Assembly: GCA_029246285.1 (NCBI GenBank) | Contig: JAQWNW010000054.1 | Span: 1-64,000 of the forward strand | DNA from: Paracoccaceae bacterium | GTDB taxonomy: Bacteria; Pseudomonadota; Alphaproteobacteria; Rhodobacterales; Rhodobacteraceae | Direction of reading: 5' to 3' | DNA: 64,000 nucleotides | Shown: piece after piece, positions 45,113-55,590 of the stretch | How positions within the stretch are numbered: the first letter of the stretch is position 1 | Layout of the letters: each line of letters begins with the position of its first letter | Made by a program: the position numbers and the translations under genes | The notes under the pieces: model-generated | Seen by the model: only the letters and a program-made list of their open reading frames with translations | Database searches by the model: none | Told to the model about the DNA's origin: nothing

Positions 45113-45786
45113 TGAGTGGGATTGTTCGAAAACATGTTGATCGAGTCGATCAAGATATAATTGATGGCTTGGCCGAATGCGGGGTGGCAACTATACACGA
45201 AGCTCAGGGTCAGAAGGGATTACTTTCAAGCTATATTTCTCCTATCATTTCTGGGAAACAAATAGCTGGTTCTGCTTTAACTATTCTAGCGCCACCCGGT
45301 GATAATTGGATGCTTCATGTAGCAATTGAGCAAATAAACCCAGGCGATATCCTGATTTTGGCAACTACTGCTCCCTCGGATGCTGGATATTTTGGTGATT
45401 TATTAGCCACATCCGCTATGGCAAGAGGATGCAAAGGCCTCATAATCGACGCCGGGTGTAGAGATATTGCGGATCTAAGAAAGATGGATTTCCCCGTCTG
45501 GTGTAAAGCCCGTCATGCGCAAGGCACAGTTAAAGAAGTGATAGGATCAGTAAATATTCCTATAGAATGTGCTGGGGCAAAAGTAGACGCTGGTGATGTA
45601 ATCGTAGCCGATGATGATGGCGTTTGTATTGTTAAACATTCTGAAGCAAAAAACGTACTTAAACTTTCCAAGGAACGTGAAGCGTTAGAAATAGAAAAAC
45701 GTAAGAGATTGGCGAGTGGCGAACTAGGTCTTGATATCTATAAAATGCGTGAAAAGTTAAAAAAACATGGTTTAAAATATGTCTAA
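45112..45786 (+). CDS. ligK: 4-carboxy-4-hydroxy-2-oxoadipate (HMG/CHA) aldolase
   Basis: 224 residues, RraA-like fold. Seen: [62 protein letters not shown], and the divalent-metal/substrate loop [18 protein letters not shown] with Arg and Asp. [13 protein letters not shown] is the usual late strand. The class II aldolase yields pyruvate and oxaloacetate and can also decarboxylate oxaloacetate; it is called galC in pseudomonads. It overlaps galB by 1 base and galD by 8, within the ring-cleavage block. Confidence 0.92.
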   Translation: MSGIVRKHVDRVDQDIIDGLAECGVATIHEAQGQKGLLSSYISPIISGKQIAGSALTILAPPGDNWMLHVAIEQINPGDILILATTAPSDAGYFGDLLATSAMARGCKGLIIDAGCRDIADLRKMDFPVWCKARHAQGTVKEVIGSVNIPIECAGAKVDAGDVIVADDDGVCIVKHSEAKNVLKLSKEREALEIEKRKRLASGELGLDIYKMREKLKKHGLKYV

Positions 45787-46846
45787 TGGCATTTCTGCTA
45801 TGTGGATGCGGGGAGGAACGTCAAAAGGTCTCTACTTTTTGAAAGATGATATACCCTCTAATAAAACAGAAAGAGATAAATTTCTGTTATCTGTGTTTGG
45901 CTCACCTGATAAATTACAAATAAATGGCGTTGGAGGGGGAAACCCTTTAACATCAAAAGTTGCAATCGTCTCAAAATCAAAAAAACCAAATGTTGATGTT
46001 GAGTATCTATTTCTTCAAATTTCCGTCGACGAAGCACTGGTTTCGAATACGCAAAACTGTGGCAATATATTAGCGGGAGTAGGACCATTTTCAATAGAAC
46101 GCGGCCTGGTAAAACCAAGCGAAGGACAAGATGAAACAAAAGTTAAAATTTTTATGGAAAATACTGGTCAAATTGCTATCGCAACGGTTCAAACGAAAAA
46201 TTCTAGTGTAGTCTATAATGGTAGTACTCTGATAGATGGGGTGCCAAGGCCTAGCTCCCCCATCCCTCTAGAGTTCTTAAATATAGCTGGTTCTTTGTGT
46301 GGTAGCTTACTACCAACAGGCAATCGAATAGATACTGTAAATGGTTTAGATGTGACTATGATTGACAATGGAATGCCATGTGTAATCATTAAAGCATCAG
46401 ATCTAAAAATAACTGGACATGAAGATACTGAAATTCTCGAAAAAAACTCAGAACTACGTAAAACTTTAGAAGATTTACGTCTATCTTGTGGTCATATAAT
46501 GAACTTAGGAGATGTAACTAAAAAAACTGTTCCCAAAATGACCATAATAAGTAAATCAAAAGCTGGAGGCATAATAAATACGAGAACTTTCATACCACAC
46601 CGATGTCATTCATCTATCGGGGTATTTGGTGCAGTTAGCGTTGCAACAGCTTGCCTTCTAGACCGGACCATTACAGCTGAAATCTCTTCAGTACCAAAGG
46701 GAGACACAAAAATTTGTTCAGTTGAACATCCTTCTGGCCAAACTCAAATAGTCATTGATTTCAAAGACAAAAAAATAAGCTCTGCTGCTATTCTAAGAAC
46801 AGCGCGCAAACTCTTTGATGGTATTGTTTTTAGTGATCTAAATTAA
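45779..46846 (+). CDS. galD: 4-oxalomesaconate tautomerase (PrpF family)
   Basis: 355 residues. Starts [20 protein letters not shown], the PrpF/GalD hallmark, with [37 protein letters not shown] (conserved Cys) and [20 protein letters not shown] near the end. It converts keto to enol 4-oxalomesaconate so that GalB can hydrate it. ATG overlaps the ligK end by 8 bases. Presence of both galB and galD shows that the lower pathway is of the gallate (gal) type, joined to a lig-type upper pathway. Confidence 0.9.
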   Translation: MSNGISAMWMRGGTSKGLYFLKDDIPSNKTERDKFLLSVFGSPDKLQINGVGGGNPLTSKVAIVSKSKKPNVDVEYLFLQISVDEALVSNTQNCGNILAGVGPFSIERGLVKPSEGQDETKVKIFMENTGQIAIATVQTKNSSVVYNGSTLIDGVPRPSSPIPLEFLNIAGSLCGSLLPTGNRIDTVNGLDVTMIDNGMPCVIIKASDLKITGHEDTEILEKNSELRKTLEDLRLSCGHIMNLGDVTKKTVPKMTIISKSKAGGIINTRTFIPHRCHSSIGVFGAVSVATACLLDRTITAEISSVPKGDTKICSVEHPSGQTQIVIDFKDKKISSAAILRTARKLFDGIVFSDLN

Positions 46847-46859
46847 AAGGAAAATTTTT

Positions 46860-47735
46860 ATGGACCCAAATTGGCTACCCTTTCACCCAAACCCATCAAA
46901 ACCAAGAATAAAGTTACCTAAAGGTGCTGTTGATGCTCACTGTCATGTTTTTGGTCCAGCGAATAAATTTCCTTTCGCTCCAGAACGTAAATACACACCA
47001 TGCGATGCCTCTAAAGAACAACTTTTTGAACTACGCGACTTCCTCGGTTTTCAAAAAAATGTAATTGTTCAAGCTTCCTGCCACGGAACTAATAATGATG
47101 CTTTAGAAGATGCATTATTATCATCAAATGATTTAGCGAGAGGCGTTGCCGTCGTTTCTCAGGATATTAGAGATGCAGATCTAAATCGTTTGGATAAAGC
47201 AGGTGTACGGGCAGTTCGATTTAACTTTGTAAAAAGATTAGTTGATAATACGCCAAGAGATGCGTTTCAAAATATAGCTAAAAAAATTGCTGATTTGGGA
47301 TGGCACATCGTCGTTTATCTCGAGGCACAAGACTTAGAAGAATTAATACCTTTCCTAAAATCCTTACCAACTGATGTTGTGTTCGATCACATGGCCCGCC
47401 CTGATGCATCAAAAGGCCTAGACAGTGAAGAATTTAATCTATTTCAAAAATTAATGGAAAATAACAAATTTTGGTGCAAAACAAGTTGTCCTGAACGATT
47501 ATCGAACGCCGGACCGGAACAGAATTATTCAGATATTTTACCTTTCATGACATTACTTGTTAAAAACTACTCTGATCGGGTTTTATGGGGAACAGATTGG
47601 CCCCACCCTAATATGAAGTCACATATGCCTGATGATGGGCAACTCGTAAATATTCTGGATGCAATAGCACCGACAGATGAATTAAAAATAAAATTATTGG
47701 TCGATAATCCGACCCGATTGTATTGGAACGACTGA
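46860..47735 (+). CDS. ligI: 2-pyrone-4,6-dicarboxylate hydrolase
   Basis: 291 residues, amidohydrolase-family TIM barrel. GAVDAHCHVFGPANKFPFAP at the N-terminus is typical of LigI, followed by KNVIVQASCHGTNNDAL, VRFNFVKRLVD, DVVFDHMARPDASKG and the late VLWGTDWPHPNMKSHMPDD (catalytic Asp in WGTDWPHP). It opens the lactone of 2-pyrone-4,6-dicarboxylate to 4-oxalomesaconate without metal. It completes the route from LigC to GalD/GalB. AGGAAA lies shortly upstream of ATG. Confidence 0.93.
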   Translation: MDPNWLPFHPNPSKPRIKLPKGAVDAHCHVFGPANKFPFAPERKYTPCDASKEQLFELRDFLGFQKNVIVQASCHGTNNDALEDALLSSNDLARGVAVVSQDIRDADLNRLDKAGVRAVRFNFVKRLVDNTPRDAFQNIAKKIADLGWHIVVYLEAQDLEELIPFLKSLPTDVVFDHMARPDASKGLDSEEFNLFQKLMENNKFWCKTSCPERLSNAGPEQNYSDILPFMTLLVKNYSDRVLWGTDWPHPNMKSHMPDDGQLVNILDAIAPTDELKIKLLVDNPTRLYWND

Positions 47736-47801
47736 TTTTTTTTACAAAGGTAAATTAAGAATTTTACTGGATATTTAAATTATCTAAATTATGGTAATCG
47801 G

Positions 47802-49148
47802 ATGATAAACGACCTTATCCAATTTATTCATGAAACCACCATATCCGAAATGCCTAAAATTGTTCGGAGGCAAGCATCTTTATGTATCTTAGATTTAATA
47901 GGTGTTGGCATTGCAGGCTCGACAACAAATCTTTCTCAAATTATTCGAAACCATTCCTTAGAAAACTTCAATTCAGAAAAAAATAAGACCCAAATATTAT
48001 TTGATGGTCGATACTGCAGTCCAGCAGGATCCGCTTTGGCCGGGGGAATGACAATTGACGCAATGGATGCTCATGACGGCTTTAATGATGCAAAAGGCCA
48101 TATAGGGTGTGGTATTTTTCCGGCGGCCATCGCTTTTTCACAAGCAACCGGGTCAATAAATAGCCATTCTTTTCTGACTGATATTATAATAGGTTACGAG
48201 CTTGGAAGTCGACTTGCTACCGCCCTTCATGGAACAACAAAAGATTATCATACATCTGGCGCATGGATCGCAATAGCAGTCGCAGCTATCGGAGCAAGAA
48301 ACTTGGGCTTAAACAAGAAACAAACAATGCACGCGCTTGGAATAGCTGAGTATCATGGACCAAGAAGCCAAATGATGCGCTGCATTGATTATCCCACAAT
48401 GCTAAAAGATGGTTCAGGATTTGGGGCTATGGCTGGTGTTTCGGCCGCATACTTGGCGCAAAATAACTTTACTGGTGCGCCAGCAATAACTATTGATAGT
48501 GCTGAAGCGTCAAAATATTGGGAGACTCTAGGAAATCAGTGGTTAATAAATAAACAATACTTCAAACCATATCCAGTGTGTAGGTGGGCTCAGGCTCCGA
48601 TTGAAGCAGTTTTAACGTTGAAGCGAAAACACAATTTTTTAACTGCTGAAATAAACAAAATTGAGATAAGGACATTCCACGAGGCTGTGAGGTTAGCCGT
48701 AAACGAGCCGACCACCACAGAAGAAGCTCAATATTCGACTTCTTATCCATGCGCAGCAGCTCTAGTAAATGGAGATGTTGGAGTAAAAGAGGTATCTGAA
48801 ATATCATTTAATCAGCCAGAAATTAAGCGGATTTCAAAACTGCTAACAATGGTGGAAGACGATTATTGTAACAGTAAGTTTCCTAATCAGAGATACGCTA
48901 GCGCCACGATTGAATTAGCTAGTGGTAAAAAATTAAAAACAGCCTTTTTAAGCCCACGATGGACTGCTGAAGAGCCTCCAACAAGCACTGAACTAAAATC
49001 AAAATTCTTCAAGCTAACATATCCCGTTATTGGCAAGACAAGATCAGAGAACATTGAAGCGGCCGTACGAGATCTTAAAAACAATTCTAACTTAAATATT
49101 CTTACTTCACTTTTATATGAACCAACTACCAGTCGATCAGATAAGTAA
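47802..49148 (+). CDS. MmgE/PrpD family protein
   Basis: 448 residues, mostly helical MmgE/PrpD fold. Seen: VRRQASLCILDLIGVGIAGS, GMTIDAMDAHDGFNDAKGHIGCGIFPAA (family DAHD..), HTSGAWIAIAVAAIGARN, and FKPYPVCRWAQAPIEAVL. Members include 2-methylcitrate dehydratase, cis-aconitate decarboxylase and epimerases, so the reaction is open. It is 66 bases after ligI at the end of the cluster and could act on a tricarboxylic intermediate or a variant substrate. It ends 10 bases from the convergent ychF. Confidence 0.85.
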   Translation: MINDLIQFIHETTISEMPKIVRRQASLCILDLIGVGIAGSTTNLSQIIRNHSLENFNSEKNKTQILFDGRYCSPAGSALAGGMTIDAMDAHDGFNDAKGHIGCGIFPAAIAFSQATGSINSHSFLTDIIIGYELGSRLATALHGTTKDYHTSGAWIAIAVAAIGARNLGLNKKQTMHALGIAEYHGPRSQMMRCIDYPTMLKDGSGFGAMAGVSAAYLAQNNFTGAPAITIDSAEASKYWETLGNQWLINKQYFKPYPVCRWAQAPIEAVLTLKRKHNFLTAEINKIEIRTFHEAVRLAVNEPTTTEEAQYSTSYPCAAALVNGDVGVKEVSEISFNQPEIKRISKLLTMVEDDYCNSKFPNQRYASATIELASGKKLKTAFLSPRWTAEEPPTSTELKSKFFKLTYPVIGKTRSENIEAAVRDLKNNSNLNILTSLLYEPTTSRSDK

Positions 49149-49158
49149 TGGATTATCA

Positions 49159-50256
49159 CTAATTGCTATGAAGGAAGTGCATAACATCTCCATCTTGCAC
49201 AATATAACTTTTTCCTTCTGCTCTTAATTTCCCAGCGTCTCTCGCCGCACTTTCACCTCCTAAGGCTATATAATCCTCAAAAGCAATCGTCTCTGCACGA
49301 ATAAAACCTTTTTCAAAATCTCCATGAATTACACCGGCTGCTTGGGGAGCTGACACCCCTTTTTGAACTGTCCAGGCTCGCGTTTCTTTAGGTCCACAAG
49401 TAAAATATGTTTGAAGATCTAATAAATTATAACCGGCCTCAATTAACCTGCTCAAACCGGGCTGATTTAAACCCATTTCATCCAAAAATAGTTTGGCTTC
49501 TTCTCTATCTAACTGACTAATTTCTTCTTCGATTGCAGCTGAAATCACAACGCACGCTGCCCCATGCGCGCAAGCCATGCTTTCAACTTCCTTAGAATAA
49601 GCATTTCCGCTCGCCGCATTTTCTTCGTCAACGTTACAAACATACAAAACTGGCTTAGCCGTCAAAAGTTGCAACATGTTCCAAGCGCGTAAATCATCTT
49701 CTACAATATTTAAAGTCCTTGCAGGTTGACCATTTTCTAAAACATCCAAAGCTAATTTGAGTAATCTGTCCTGCTCTATAGCCTCCTTGTCACCACCTCT
49801 TATCTTTCGGCTTAAATTTTGTAGTCGTTTTTCAATGCTTTCAATATCAGCAAGCATCAATTCTGTTTCGATTGTTTCAGCATCTGCTACTGGATCTACT
49901 TTTCCTTCAACATGAGTTACATCACCATTATCAAAACAACGCAAAACATGAGCAATAGCGTCAGTCTCTCTTATATTTGCCAAGAATTGATTTCCTAAAC
50001 CCTCACCCTTTGATGCACCTTTAACTAAACCCGCTATATCCACAAAAGTCATTCTTGCTGGCAATCTCTTAGCTGATTTAGCCAAATCCGCCAATTTATC
50101 CAATCTACTATCTGGAACTGAAACTTCTCCGATATTGGGTTCAATCGTACAGAAAGGAAAATTTGCTGCTTGTGCAGCTGCGGTTCTTGTCAAAGCGTTA
50201 AATAAGGTAGACTTTCCAACATTTGGCAAACCTACTATCCCAGTTTTAAAACCCAT
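49159..50256 (-). CDS. ychF: Redox-regulated ATPase YchF (Obg family)
   Basis: 365 residues. G1 GLPNVGKSTLFNALT, G3 FVDIAGLVKGASKGEGLGN, and the altered G4 CNVDEE in place of NKxD, which explains ATP rather than GTP preference. A coiled coil (about 130-170) and a C-terminal TGS domain (TYFTCGPKETRAWTVQKGVS) follow. The end, IVQDGDVMHFLHSN, is typical. It binds ribosomes and takes part in the stress response. It is convergent with the prpD-like gene and unrelated in role to the aromatic cluster. Confidence 0.97.
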   Translation of the reverse strand: MGFKTGIVGLPNVGKSTLFNALTRTAAAQAANFPFCTIEPNIGEVSVPDSRLDKLADLAKSAKRLPARMTFVDIAGLVKGASKGEGLGNQFLANIRETDAIAHVLRCFDNGDVTHVEGKVDPVADAETIETELMLADIESIEKRLQNLSRKIRGGDKEAIEQDRLLKLALDVLENGQPARTLNIVEDDLRAWNMLQLLTAKPVLYVCNVDEENAASGNAYSKEVESMACAHGAACVVISAAIEEEISQLDREEAKLFLDEMGLNQPGLSRLIEAGYNLLDLQTYFTCGPKETRAWTVQKGVSAPQAAGVIHGDFEKGFIRAETIAFEDYIALGGESAARDAGKLRAEGKSYIVQDGDVMHFLHSN

Positions 50257-50414
50257 TCTTAAAAATCCAAAAATAATTATTGAATGGCATGTAGTTCAGG
50301 GAACTGGTTACGGTCAATAGCAAGTTCTCGTAAACATAAAATTAATAATGATCTACACATTGCATTTTGCTCATTATTTCTTAAACAGAGAGTAGAAATA
50401 TAAAGGAAAAATTA

Positions 50415-51206
50415 ATGGGCCGTATTGATACAACCTTCGAGGCACTAAAATCACAAAAGCGGAAGGCTTTTATTTCCTACATCATGGCTGGTGATACCAA
50501 TTACGAAAAATCATTCGAAATTCTGAAAGGTCTTCCCGAAGCAGGTGTGGATATAATAGAACTTGGATTACCATTCACCGATCCTATGGCTGACGGGCCG
50601 ACTATCCAATTAGCAGGGCAAAGAGCATTAGAACAAGGAATGACGGTCAAAAAAACTTTAGAAATGGTTAAATTATTTCGGACTGAAAATAATCATACAC
50701 CAATCGTTTTGATGGGGTATTATAATCCGATTTATAGTTATGGTGTTAATAATTTCTTGAAGGATGCAAAGAACGCTGGTGTAGATGGATTAATTGTTGT
50801 TGACTTACCCCCTGAAGAAGACGAGGAATTATGTATTCCTGCATCAAATTTTGATATCAATTTTATTCGTTTGGCAACCCCAACAACAGATTCAAAGCGA
50901 CTACCTAAAGTATTATCAAATACTTCAGGGTTTGTTTACTATGTATCCATTACAGGTATCACAGGCGCTGCTTCAGCAAAATCTGGAAACGTTGGACCTG
51001 AAGTACAAAACATTAAGAAATCAACCCACTTACCAATAGTTGTTGGCTTCGGTGTCACAACACCTGACGCCGCTTTTGAAATTGCAAGCGTTGCCGATGG
51101 TGTCGTAGTTGGCTCCGCAATCGTTGATATGATTGGAAAACAAAAATCTACTGAAGAAATTTTGGATTTTGTAAAATCATTGACAGATGGAGCACATAAA
51201 GCATAA
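50415..51206 (+). CDS. trpA: Tryptophan synthase alpha chain
   Basis: 263 residues, TIM barrel. Catalytic Glu in [18 protein letters not shown] and Asp in the same segment, [36 protein letters not shown] and [10 protein letters not shown] are all present. It cleaves indole-3-glycerol phosphate. trpB is not adjacent, so the two subunits are encoded apart or trpBF lies elsewhere. AAAGGA is upstream of ATG. It diverges from ychF over a 158-base spacer with nothing else recognisable. Confidence 0.96.
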   Translation: MGRIDTTFEALKSQKRKAFISYIMAGDTNYEKSFEILKGLPEAGVDIIELGLPFTDPMADGPTIQLAGQRALEQGMTVKKTLEMVKLFRTENNHTPIVLMGYYNPIYSYGVNNFLKDAKNAGVDGLIVVDLPPEEDEELCIPASNFDINFIRLATPTTDSKRLPKVLSNTSGFVYYVSITGITGAASAKSGNVGPEVQNIKKSTHLPIVVGFGVTTPDAAFEIASVADGVVVGSAIVDMIGKQKSTEEILDFVKSLTDGAHKA

Positions 51207-51299
51207 CTTTTTATACAACTTGGGAATTAGTTTAGGGAAATTTTTGATCTCTAGCACATAAAGAATTCAAAAAATAATAATATTAAAAAGAAGTTACGT

Positions 51300-52469
51300 A
51301 TGCGAAAAATTACAACTATAGAGGATCTTCGCGCTCAATATAGAGCCAAAGTTCCTAAAATGTTTTTTGATTATACTGAAAGCGGTTCTTGGACACAACA
51401 AACCCTTAAGGAAAACTCCTCAGACTTTAGTCTTATAAAATTGCGCCAAAAAGTTGCAGTCGACATGTCAAATAGATCGACAAAATCGACGATGATCGGA
51501 CAAGAAGTAGCTATGCCCGTTGCATTGGCACCCGTAGGCTTAACAGGTATGCAATCAGCGGATGGTGAAATTAAAGCAGCCAAAGCTGCAGAAAAATTTG
51601 GAATCCCCTATACACTTTCAACGATGTCGATCTGCTCCATTGAGGACGTAGCCGATAATACGAACTCACCATTTTGGTTTCAGTTATACGTGATGAAAGA
51701 TGAAGATTTTCTTGCGGCAATAATAGAGAGGGCCCGAAATGCAAATTGCTCTGCTCTAGTGTTGACGTTGGATCTTCAATTGCTTGGACAAAGGCATCTT
51801 GACATAAAAAATGGTCTTTCAGTACCTTTAAGAATTAGTTTAAAAAATTGGTTTGATACTGCTACCAAACCCATTTGGTGCTCGCAAATGCTTCGAACCA
51901 AAAGAAAATCATTTGGCAATATTGTTGGCCATGTGAAAGGGGTCACAAATGTAAGTTCGTTGATGGAATGGACAGCTAATCAATTTGATCTCACCCTTGA
52001 TTGGACAGCAGTAGAAAAGATAAAAAAAATGTGGGGAGGTAAACTAATTTTGAAGGGCATCTTGGATGTAGACGACGCCAAAAGGGCGGAGCAATGTGGG
52101 GTGGATGCAATTATAGTGTCAAATCATGGAGGCAGACAACTCGATGGAGCCAGTAGCAGTATTCGCATTCTACCAGATATTTTAGAAGCAGTAAGTTCAG
52201 ATCTGGAAGTACATATGGATGGAGGAATAAGATCAGGCCAAGATGTATTAAAGACAATAGCTATGGGCGCAAAAGGAACTTACATTGGGAGATCCTACAT
52301 CTACGGTTTAGGCGCTGCCGGTGAAGCTGGCGTAAGCAAAGCATTAGAAATTATTCATAAAGAATTAGATATGACAATGGCACTGTGCGGCCATAGGGAT
52401 ATTAAAGAATTATCTAGAAAAAATTTACTTGTTCCCAAAGATTTCAAATTATCTGAAACATTGCTCTGA
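51300..52469 (+). CDS. FMN-dependent alpha-hydroxy acid oxidase/dehydrogenase (LldD-like)
   Basis: 389 residues. Begins RKITTIEDLRAQYRAKVPKM followed by FFDYTESGSWTQQTL. FMN-barrel segments: PVALAPVGLTGMQSADGE, YTLSTMSICSIEDVA, LILKGILDVDDAKRAEQCG, the catalytic His with Arg in IIVSNHGGRQLDGASSS (about residue 275), and VHMDGGIRSGQDVLK. Members oxidise L-lactate, glycolate or mandelate. L-lactate dehydrogenase is the usual assignment at this length, but other hydroxy acids, including aromatic ones, are possible. It follows trpA by 93 bases and converges on irr. Confidence 0.88.
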   Translation: MRKITTIEDLRAQYRAKVPKMFFDYTESGSWTQQTLKENSSDFSLIKLRQKVAVDMSNRSTKSTMIGQEVAMPVALAPVGLTGMQSADGEIKAAKAAEKFGIPYTLSTMSICSIEDVADNTNSPFWFQLYVMKDEDFLAAIIERARNANCSALVLTLDLQLLGQRHLDIKNGLSVPLRISLKNWFDTATKPIWCSQMLRTKRKSFGNIVGHVKGVTNVSSLMEWTANQFDLTLDWTAVEKIKKMWGGKLILKGILDVDDAKRAEQCGVDAIIVSNHGGRQLDGASSSIRILPDILEAVSSDLEVHMDGGIRSGQDVLKTIAMGAKGTYIGRSYIYGLGAAGEAGVSKALEIIHKELDMTMALCGHRDIKELSRKNLLVPKDFKLSETLL

Positions 52470-52491
52470 TAATACAGGTTTATATCTTGGG

Positions 52492-52908
52492 CTACTTTTC
52501 TCGCAGCCTGATAACTACATCAACTTTAGAAATCTCAGCTCCCTCTGGTGCCTCTGGTATTCCCGTCATCTGCAATTTATCATTAGGAGCGTCAGTTAAT
52601 AAGCCTTTCTCCTCCCAATAAAAATGGGGATGGTCGTCAACTCTTGTACAGAAATACGACTTATGGGGATCCACAACAACTTCACTTAATAAACCTGCAT
52701 CGCGAAAAGTATTGAGCGTATTATATACAGTCGCTAATGATATTGCTTCTCCGTTTTTATTTACCGAAGAAAAAAGACTTTCAGCTGTTACATGCCTATC
52801 ATTTCCATCACCTATCAAGGCCTCGGCCACTGCCAACCTCTGTCTCGTAGGTCTCAAATCGGACTTTTTTAACCAATTTATAGAATTATTTGAACTAGAG
52901 TTATGCAT
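52492..52908 (-). CDS. irr: Fur-family iron response regulator (Irr-like)
   Basis: 138 residues from ATG 52908 (MHNSSSNNSINWLKKSDLRP); an upstream in-frame TTG would add a non-family leader. Winged-helix domain with DLRPTRQRLAVAEALIG and ISLATVYNTLNTFRDAGLL (recognition helix), then the metal/heme-binding region DDHPHFYWEE. It ends VDVVIRLREK, as Irr proteins do. Irr controls iron and heme genes in alphaproteobacteria. The placement divergent from fabA is the usual alphaproteobacterial one. No N-terminal heme-regulatory Cys-Pro motif is visible. Confidence 0.88.
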   Translation of the reverse strand: MHNSSSNNSINWLKKSDLRPTRQRLAVAEALIGDGNDRHVTAESLFSSVNKNGEAISLATVYNTLNTFRDAGLLSEVVVDPHKSYFCTRVDDHPHFYWEEKGLLTDAPNDKLQMTGIPEAPEGAEISKVDVVIRLREK

Positions 52909-53060
52909 TTCTCGACTCAACTTTTGGTTACCTAGGTACAATATGCAATCAAATGACGAAAAATTCAAATATTTTTACGCTTAACGCACTCTTGCTTCAC
53001 ACCAAGTCGCAGTGTTAGGAGGTAAACAATTTTAGAAAATCACTTAGGAGTACTTTGAAA

Positions 53061-53567
53061 ATGGTAAAATTTCCAAATCAATTTGACAAGGAAGGCCTTT
53101 TGAAATGTGCTCGAGGTGAGTTGTTTGGTCCTGGAAATCCCCAATTACCAGAACCACCGATGTTGATGATGGACCGTATTACAGAAATTTCTGACGACTT
53201 AGGCAAATCAGGTAAAGGCCACGTTGTGGCTGAGCTAGATATAATTCCTGATCTTTGGTTTTTTAAATGTCATTTTCCGGGTGATCCAGTGATGCCAGGC
53301 TGCCTGGGTTTGGACGCCCTATGGCAGCTAACGGGATTTAATCTTGGCTGGAGAGGGATGGAAGGCAAAGGTAGAGCTTTGGGCGTAGGGGAAGTGAAAT
53401 TCACAGGTATGGTAACACCGACTACAACTTTGCTGACATATGTAGTAGAGTTTACGCGAGTCATTGATCGAAAGTTAAAATTAGGTATGGCCAATGGCGA
53501 AATGTTAGCAGACGGCCAGACTATCTATACAACGACTGACATGAAAGTCGGTCTTTTTAAGGAATAA
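53061..53567 (+). CDS. fabA: 3-hydroxydecanoyl-ACP dehydratase/isomerase
   Basis: 168 residues from ATG 53061 (TTAGGAG ten bases upstream; a TTG two codons earlier is possible). Hot-dog fold. Catalytic His71 in [12 protein letters not shown] and Asp85 in [25 protein letters not shown] and [12 protein letters not shown] are typical. It introduces the cis double bond for unsaturated fatty acids under anaerobic-type synthesis. It is followed directly by fabB and fabI, a conserved alphaproteobacterial operon. Confidence 0.97.
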   Translation: MVKFPNQFDKEGLLKCARGELFGPGNPQLPEPPMLMMDRITEISDDLGKSGKGHVVAELDIIPDLWFFKCHFPGDPVMPGCLGLDALWQLTGFNLGWRGMEGKGRALGVGEVKFTGMVTPTTTLLTYVVEFTRVIDRKLKLGMANGEMLADGQTIYTTTDMKVGLFKE

Positions 53568-53577
53568 GAGGCTTTTA

Positions 53578-54804
53578 ATGCGAAGAGTAGTTGTAACAGG
53601 AATAGGCATTATTTCATCGATTGGCAACAATCCAGGTGAAGTTTTAACATCCCTAAAAAATGGACAATCTGGTATTGTCTCTGCACCAGACTACGTGGAA
53701 CACGGCTTTAGAAGTCAGATTCATGGTGTGCCTAACATTGTCTTGGAAGATCACATTGATAAGAGACAAATGCGGTTCATGGGACCAGGTGCGGCTTTCA
53801 ATTACTTATCCATGGAACAAGCCATTCAAGATAGTGGTTTAGAGGAAAAAGAAGTTTCCAATGAGCGCACAGGATTGATCGTAGGATCTGGTGGCCCCTC
53901 GACATCTAATTTTTTCAACGCTCACAAAATAGTTATTGACAAAGGATCACCAAAAAGAATGGGACCTTTTATGGTAACGAGATGTATGTCATCAACTAAC
54001 TCCGCATGCCTTGCAACCCCATTTAAAATTAAAGGTATAAACTACTCAATAACATCTGCATGCTCGACATCAGCGCATTGCATTGGGAATGGTGTTGAAC
54101 AGATTCAAATGGGTAAACAGGATATTATATTTGCTGGAGGAGGAGAAGAATTAGATTGGTCTTTGTCTTGTTTGTTCGACGCAATGGGAGCTATGAGTTC
54201 TAAATACAATGACACTCCAGAAAGAGCTTCTAGAGCTTTTGATGCCAATCGTGACGGGTTTGTTATCGCTGGAGGTGGTGGAGTCGTGGTTCTTGAAGAA
54301 TTAGAACACGCATTAGCACGTGGGGCGAAAATTTATGCCGAAATTACAGGTTATGGAGCAACATCAGATGGACACGATATGGTGGCACCCTCAGGGGAAG
54401 GTGGTGAGCGCTCCATGAAATTAGCCATTAGTACAATTGGGGAGAGAAAAGTTGATTACATAAACGCTCATGGCACATCAACTCCAGCTGGAGATGTAAC
54501 AGAGATCGAAGCTATAAGACGGATATTTGGCGTGGGCTCAACTCCGCCAGTTAGCTCAACAAAATCTTTAACTGGACACAGTTTAGGTGCCACAGGAGTA
54601 CAGGAGGCTATCTATTCAATTTTAATGATGAAAAATAACTTTATTACTGCCTCTGCTAACGTAGAGACTTTAGACCCAGCTCTAAATGATGGCGAAATAG
54701 TAACAGAAATACTTAACGAACGAAATTTGGATACAGTACTTTCAAACAGTTTTGGATTTGGAGGTACCAACGCAACCATCGCTATGAGTAAATACAATGG
54801 ATAA
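53578..54804 (+). CDS. fabB: Beta-ketoacyl-ACP synthase I
   Basis: 408 residues. Thiolase fold with the Cys-His-His triad: Cys162 ([12 protein letters not shown]), His298 ([11 protein letters not shown]) and His334 ([13 protein letters not shown]). It begins [19 protein letters not shown]. It elongates unsaturated acyl chains made by FabA. It starts 10 bases after fabA and overlaps fabI by 8 bases. Confidence 0.97.
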   Translation: MRRVVVTGIGIISSIGNNPGEVLTSLKNGQSGIVSAPDYVEHGFRSQIHGVPNIVLEDHIDKRQMRFMGPGAAFNYLSMEQAIQDSGLEEKEVSNERTGLIVGSGGPSTSNFFNAHKIVIDKGSPKRMGPFMVTRCMSSTNSACLATPFKIKGINYSITSACSTSAHCIGNGVEQIQMGKQDIIFAGGGEELDWSLSCLFDAMGAMSSKYNDTPERASRAFDANRDGFVIAGGGGVVVLEELEHALARGAKIYAEITGYGATSDGHDMVAPSGEGGERSMKLAISTIGERKVDYINAHGTSTPAGDVTEIEAIRRIFGVGSTPPVSSTKSLTGHSLGATGVQEAIYSILMMKNNFITASANVETLDPALNDGEIVTEILNERNLDTVLSNSFGFGGTNATIAMSKYNG

Positions 54805-55585
54805 ATTATTAAGTGGTAAACGTGGTTTGATAATGGGTGTCGCTAACGAAAAATCGATAGCTTGGGGCATAGCACGTGAAATGAACAAAAATGGGGCTGA
54901 ACTTGCTTTTACATATCAAGGCGAAAACTTTGGCAAACGATTAAGGCCACTTGCCGAAAGCATTGGTTCTAAATTACTTATCGATGCTGACGTTCAAGAT
55001 GATGAGTCATTAGAAAGTGCTTTCTCAACAATCAAAACTGAATGGGGAACATTAGATTTTCTTGTTCATGCTATCGCTTTTTCAGACAAGGCCGAATTAA
55101 CTGGTAGGTTCTCTAATACTTCTAGAGAAAATTTTAAAAACTCTTTGGATATTAGTTGCTACTCTTTAATAGAAGTTGCAAGACGCGCGATGCCTCTTAT
55201 GCCTGATGGCGGAACCATTCTAACGCTCACTTACGGCGGATCAACAAGGGTAACACCTTATTATAATGTAATGGGTGTTGCAAAAGCTGCTTTAGAAAGC
55301 ACTGTCCTATATCTAGCAAATGATCTTGGTCCTCAAAAAATTAGAGTGAATGCTATAAGCCCTGGACCAATGAGAACACTGGCGGGTGCTGCGATTGGTG
55401 GTGCGCGAAAAACTTTTAGAACTACAGAGCAAAACGCTCCATTAAGATCAAACGCATCATTAGAATCTGTTGGAGGCACAGCAGTTTATCTATCATCGGA
55501 TTATGGAAGCGATACAACTGGCGAGATTATCAGAGTTGATGGTGGCTACCATGTTCTTGGTATGGCACAGCCCGAAAATCTTTAA
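54797..55585 (+). CDS. fabI: Enoyl-ACP reductase (NADH)
   Basis: 262 residues. The FabI-specific nucleotide motif is [16 protein letters not shown], and Tyr146 (LTYGGS), Tyr156 and Lys163 (YNVMGVAK) are in the classical positions. [19 protein letters not shown] precedes the flexible substrate loop. It completes the fatty-acid elongation cycle and is the triclosan-sensitive type. It overlaps fabB by 8 bases. Its stop is 6 bases from the convergent acyl-CoA dehydrogenase stop. Confidence 0.97.
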   Translation: MDKLLSGKRGLIMGVANEKSIAWGIAREMNKNGAELAFTYQGENFGKRLRPLAESIGSKLLIDADVQDDESLESAFSTIKTEWGTLDFLVHAIAFSDKAELTGRFSNTSRENFKNSLDISCYSLIEVARRAMPLMPDGGTILTLTYGGSTRVTPYYNVMGVAKAALESTVLYLANDLGPQKIRVNAISPGPMRTLAGAAIGGARKTFRTTEQNAPLRSNASLESVGGTAVYLSSDYGSDTTGEIIRVDGGYHVLGMAQPENL

Positions 55586-55590
55586 ATTTC

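Noticed and set aside
53055-53060. TTG start for fabA
   Set aside because: It leaves only 4 bases from TTAGGAG, and the ATG two codons later begins the protein as in other FabA sequences.
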